Source: Bin80 sp965219915
GTDB taxonomy: Bacteria; Bacteroidota; Rhodothermia; Rhodothermales; Bin80
NCBI GenBank assembly: GCA_965219915.1
Contig: OZ244794.1
Span: forward strand, 3,348,001 to 3,412,000
Reading direction: 5' to 3'
DNA: 64,000 nt
Shown: positions 62,754-64,000 of the stretch, piece by piece
How positions within the stretch are numbered: the stretch's first letter is position 1
Layout of the letters: every line of letters begins with the position of its first letter
Notes under the pieces: generated by a model
The model's database searches: none
What the model was told of the DNA's origin: nothing
Seen by the model: the letters and a program-made list of their open reading frames with translations, nothing else
Position numbers and translations under genes: made by a program

Positions 62754-64000
62754 ATGCAATCAAAAAGCCATCTTTCAAGACGTGGTTTCCTGAAACTCAC
62801 AGCCTGTGGGAGCGCCCTCGTAGCTGGTTGTTCAGATTTGGGATTAGACGAACCCGCGCCGCTTTTTGACGGCCCCGAAATTAATGAGGATGAATTTATC
62901 TCTTTCAATAGGCGTTACTACAACCAAGGCATTGACCCTGCAACCAAACTGCCTTTCCGTGCAATCAAGGATGGTTCACCTTCTGGTGACACTGATCCCC
63001 TAGCAATAGCTTATCGCCTTCAGCACCTGGTGGACGAGCCGTTGCGGGTGGACGAAGTAGATGCCCTACTAACCCAGTTACTAGCGGCACAGATATCCGA
63101 CCGGCCGCCAAGGAATTACCGCAACATGATCCCGCGCCTGCAACTTGCAAACGGCACGGCCACACCAGCTACAACCCGGTATTCGATCGTGGAAAATGCT
63201 GTTCTGGCTGCACGTGTGGCAATGGCTGCGCAGCGATTCAATGGAACACCGACCGCGGATAAGGCTCTGACTTTTCTGGAGAAGCAAAAAACCGGCTACA
63301 ATCAGGCTCTCGCACAGGGGCAGGGGTTTCTTCCGTTTGATGCAGATGCAAGTGTCTTTGGTCTCAGTCCCACATATATGGACCTGCTTTTTGGCGGCTA
63401 TTATGCGAGTGTGGCCTTCGTACTGTCGTACCTCATCGGTGGTACATCTCAGATACCGGACGCCAATGCTGGACGAACCTCATGGCACAGCATGGTCGCC
63501 GAACAACGTAACTACATGGGACAGCATCAAGCTTCGACGACGGGCGTGCATACAATTCAAACCCCACTCGCCAAGAATGGTAGTGCTTTCCAGTTTTTTC
63601 ATTCACTGCTAACGCTTGAGCGCGAAGCTATCCCACCGTCGTTGTACAATGGCCTGTATAATGCTTTGTATTCCTTTCTTGACGCTGCGGTATTTGATCG
63701 AGTACCAGGAATCTATTCTGCGGGACCCTACAAGGGCGGATTCGTGCGAGACAACGGGCTGGCCCGGCTCTCAGCCCGCCAGCGCTTGCAAAGCACTCAG
63801 GAAACCGTCGTGAACATTGATGCACTCGCTATTGCCCTCAAAATGTTTGACGAAGATTCCGACGAGCGGAAAACAGTTCGTGGATGGATTGGATTATTTG
63901 CTACCGTTCCCGAAGCTACTGGTACACTTGGATACTATGGCGCAATGGATCGTGATGGGAATGTGACCCGAGATTTGTATTTGCGCCAGAACGGTGCAAT
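62754..64000 (+). CDS. Tat-exported protein of unknown function (3' truncated)
   Basis: The frame is open from the ATG at 62754 to the window end (415 codons) with no stop. The N-terminus 'SRRGFLKLTACGSALVAGCS' is a twin-arginine signal that also offers a lipobox-like 'LVAGC'. The body is largely helical by composition: 'INEDEFISFNRRYYNQGID', 'LAIAYRLQHLVDEPLRVDEV', 'AVLAARVAMAAQRFNGTPTA', 'FGLSPTYMDLLFGGYYASV'. 'GYYGAMDRDGNVTRDLY' is a possible strand-rich segment. I do not recognise the family; a helical toroid carbohydrate-active enzyme is one option, unproven. Confidence 0.75.
   Translation, partial: MQSKSHLSRRGFLKLTACGSALVAGCSDLGLDEPAPLFDGPEINEDEFISFNRRYYNQGIDPATKLPFRAIKDGSPSGDTDPLAIAYRLQHLVDEPLRVDEVDALLTQLLAAQISDRPPRNYRNMIPRLQLANGTATPATTRYSIVENAVLAARVAMAAQRFNGTPTADKALTFLEKQKTGYNQALAQGQGFLPFDADASVFGLSPTYMDLLFGGYYASVAFVLSYLIGGTSQIPDANAGRTSWHSMVAEQRNYMGQHQASTTGVHTIQTPLAKNGSAFQFFHSLLTLEREAIPPSLYNGLYNALYSFLDAAVFDRVPGIYSAGPYKGGFVRDNGLARLSARQRLQSTQETVVNIDALAIALKMFDEDSDERKTVRGWIGLFATVPEATGTLGYYGAMDRDGNVTRDLYLRQNGA

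Noticed and set aside
1..64000. tRNA, rRNA, tmRNA or riboswitch genes
   Set aside because: No T-arm/acceptor pattern or known RNA core could be recognised by eye; a covariance-model scan would be needed to exclude small RNAs.

Overview
The window looks like chromosomal DNA of a Bacteroidota/Rhodothermota-type bacterium (Rhodothermia or Balneolia is my best guess, inferred from gene content only). Pointers are a type IX secretion sorting tail on the first gene, TonB-dependent receptors with an N-terminal carboxypeptidase-regulatory domain paired with Cys-anchored lipoproteins, secreted six-bladed beta-propellers, a SUF iron-sulfur operon with a SufS-SufE fusion, and a general lack of strong Shine-Dalgarno sites. 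I saw no tRNA, rRNA or CRISPR array.

1-5 kb: the 3' end of a secreted FG-GAP-like protein, convergent with a topA-alr operon. 5-11.3 kb: a sulfatase followed by a gene-poor, decaying stretch. It holds a DNA methyltransferase relic, a transposase relic broken by two nonsense codons and two frameshifts, a 53-bp direct repeat, a coiled-coil membrane protein and two secreted beta-propellers. 11.5-24.2 kb: housekeeping and metabolic genes: pyruvate phosphate dikinase with an asparagine-synthase-like gene behind it, an acyl-CoA (probably glutaryl-CoA) dehydrogenase, HemW, two tandem DUF192 lipoproteins, an M1 peptidase and a third propeller. 24.7-30.8 kb: the SUF locus, with an A-type carrier divergent from sufB-sufC-sufD-sufSE-sufT, followed closely by a TonB-dependent receptor and its partner lipoprotein.

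34-50 kb: a sugar-oxidation region. It contains a GMC oxidoreductase with a gluconate-2-dehydrogenase-subunit-3-like partner, a zinc dehydrogenase, two Tat-exported TIM-barrel sugar isomerase/epimerases, an AGE-family epimerase, a sodium/solute symporter followed by three very small overlapping membrane-protein genes, a DUF1080 (3-keto-disaccharide hydrolase) protein and a propeller-cupredoxin fusion. Together these fit oxidation of glycosides at C3, cleavage of the keto-glycoside and uptake of the product; this is inference. In its middle lies a protein made almost entirely of seven helix-turn-helix-like repeats, six of them in exact 50-residue register, ending in an AT-hook-like tail. It is the most unusual object in the window.

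50-59 kb: a second TonB receptor/lipoprotein pair leads into an overlapping operon (membrane dipeptidase, RidA, small membrane protein, symporter), convergent with a nitrilase/M20 amidohydrolase pair; the theme is amide or peptide salvage. 59-64 kb: a DUF4143 AAA ATPase with a phased repeat array upstream, an SDR dehydrogenase, and the 5' part of a Tat-exported protein that runs off the window.
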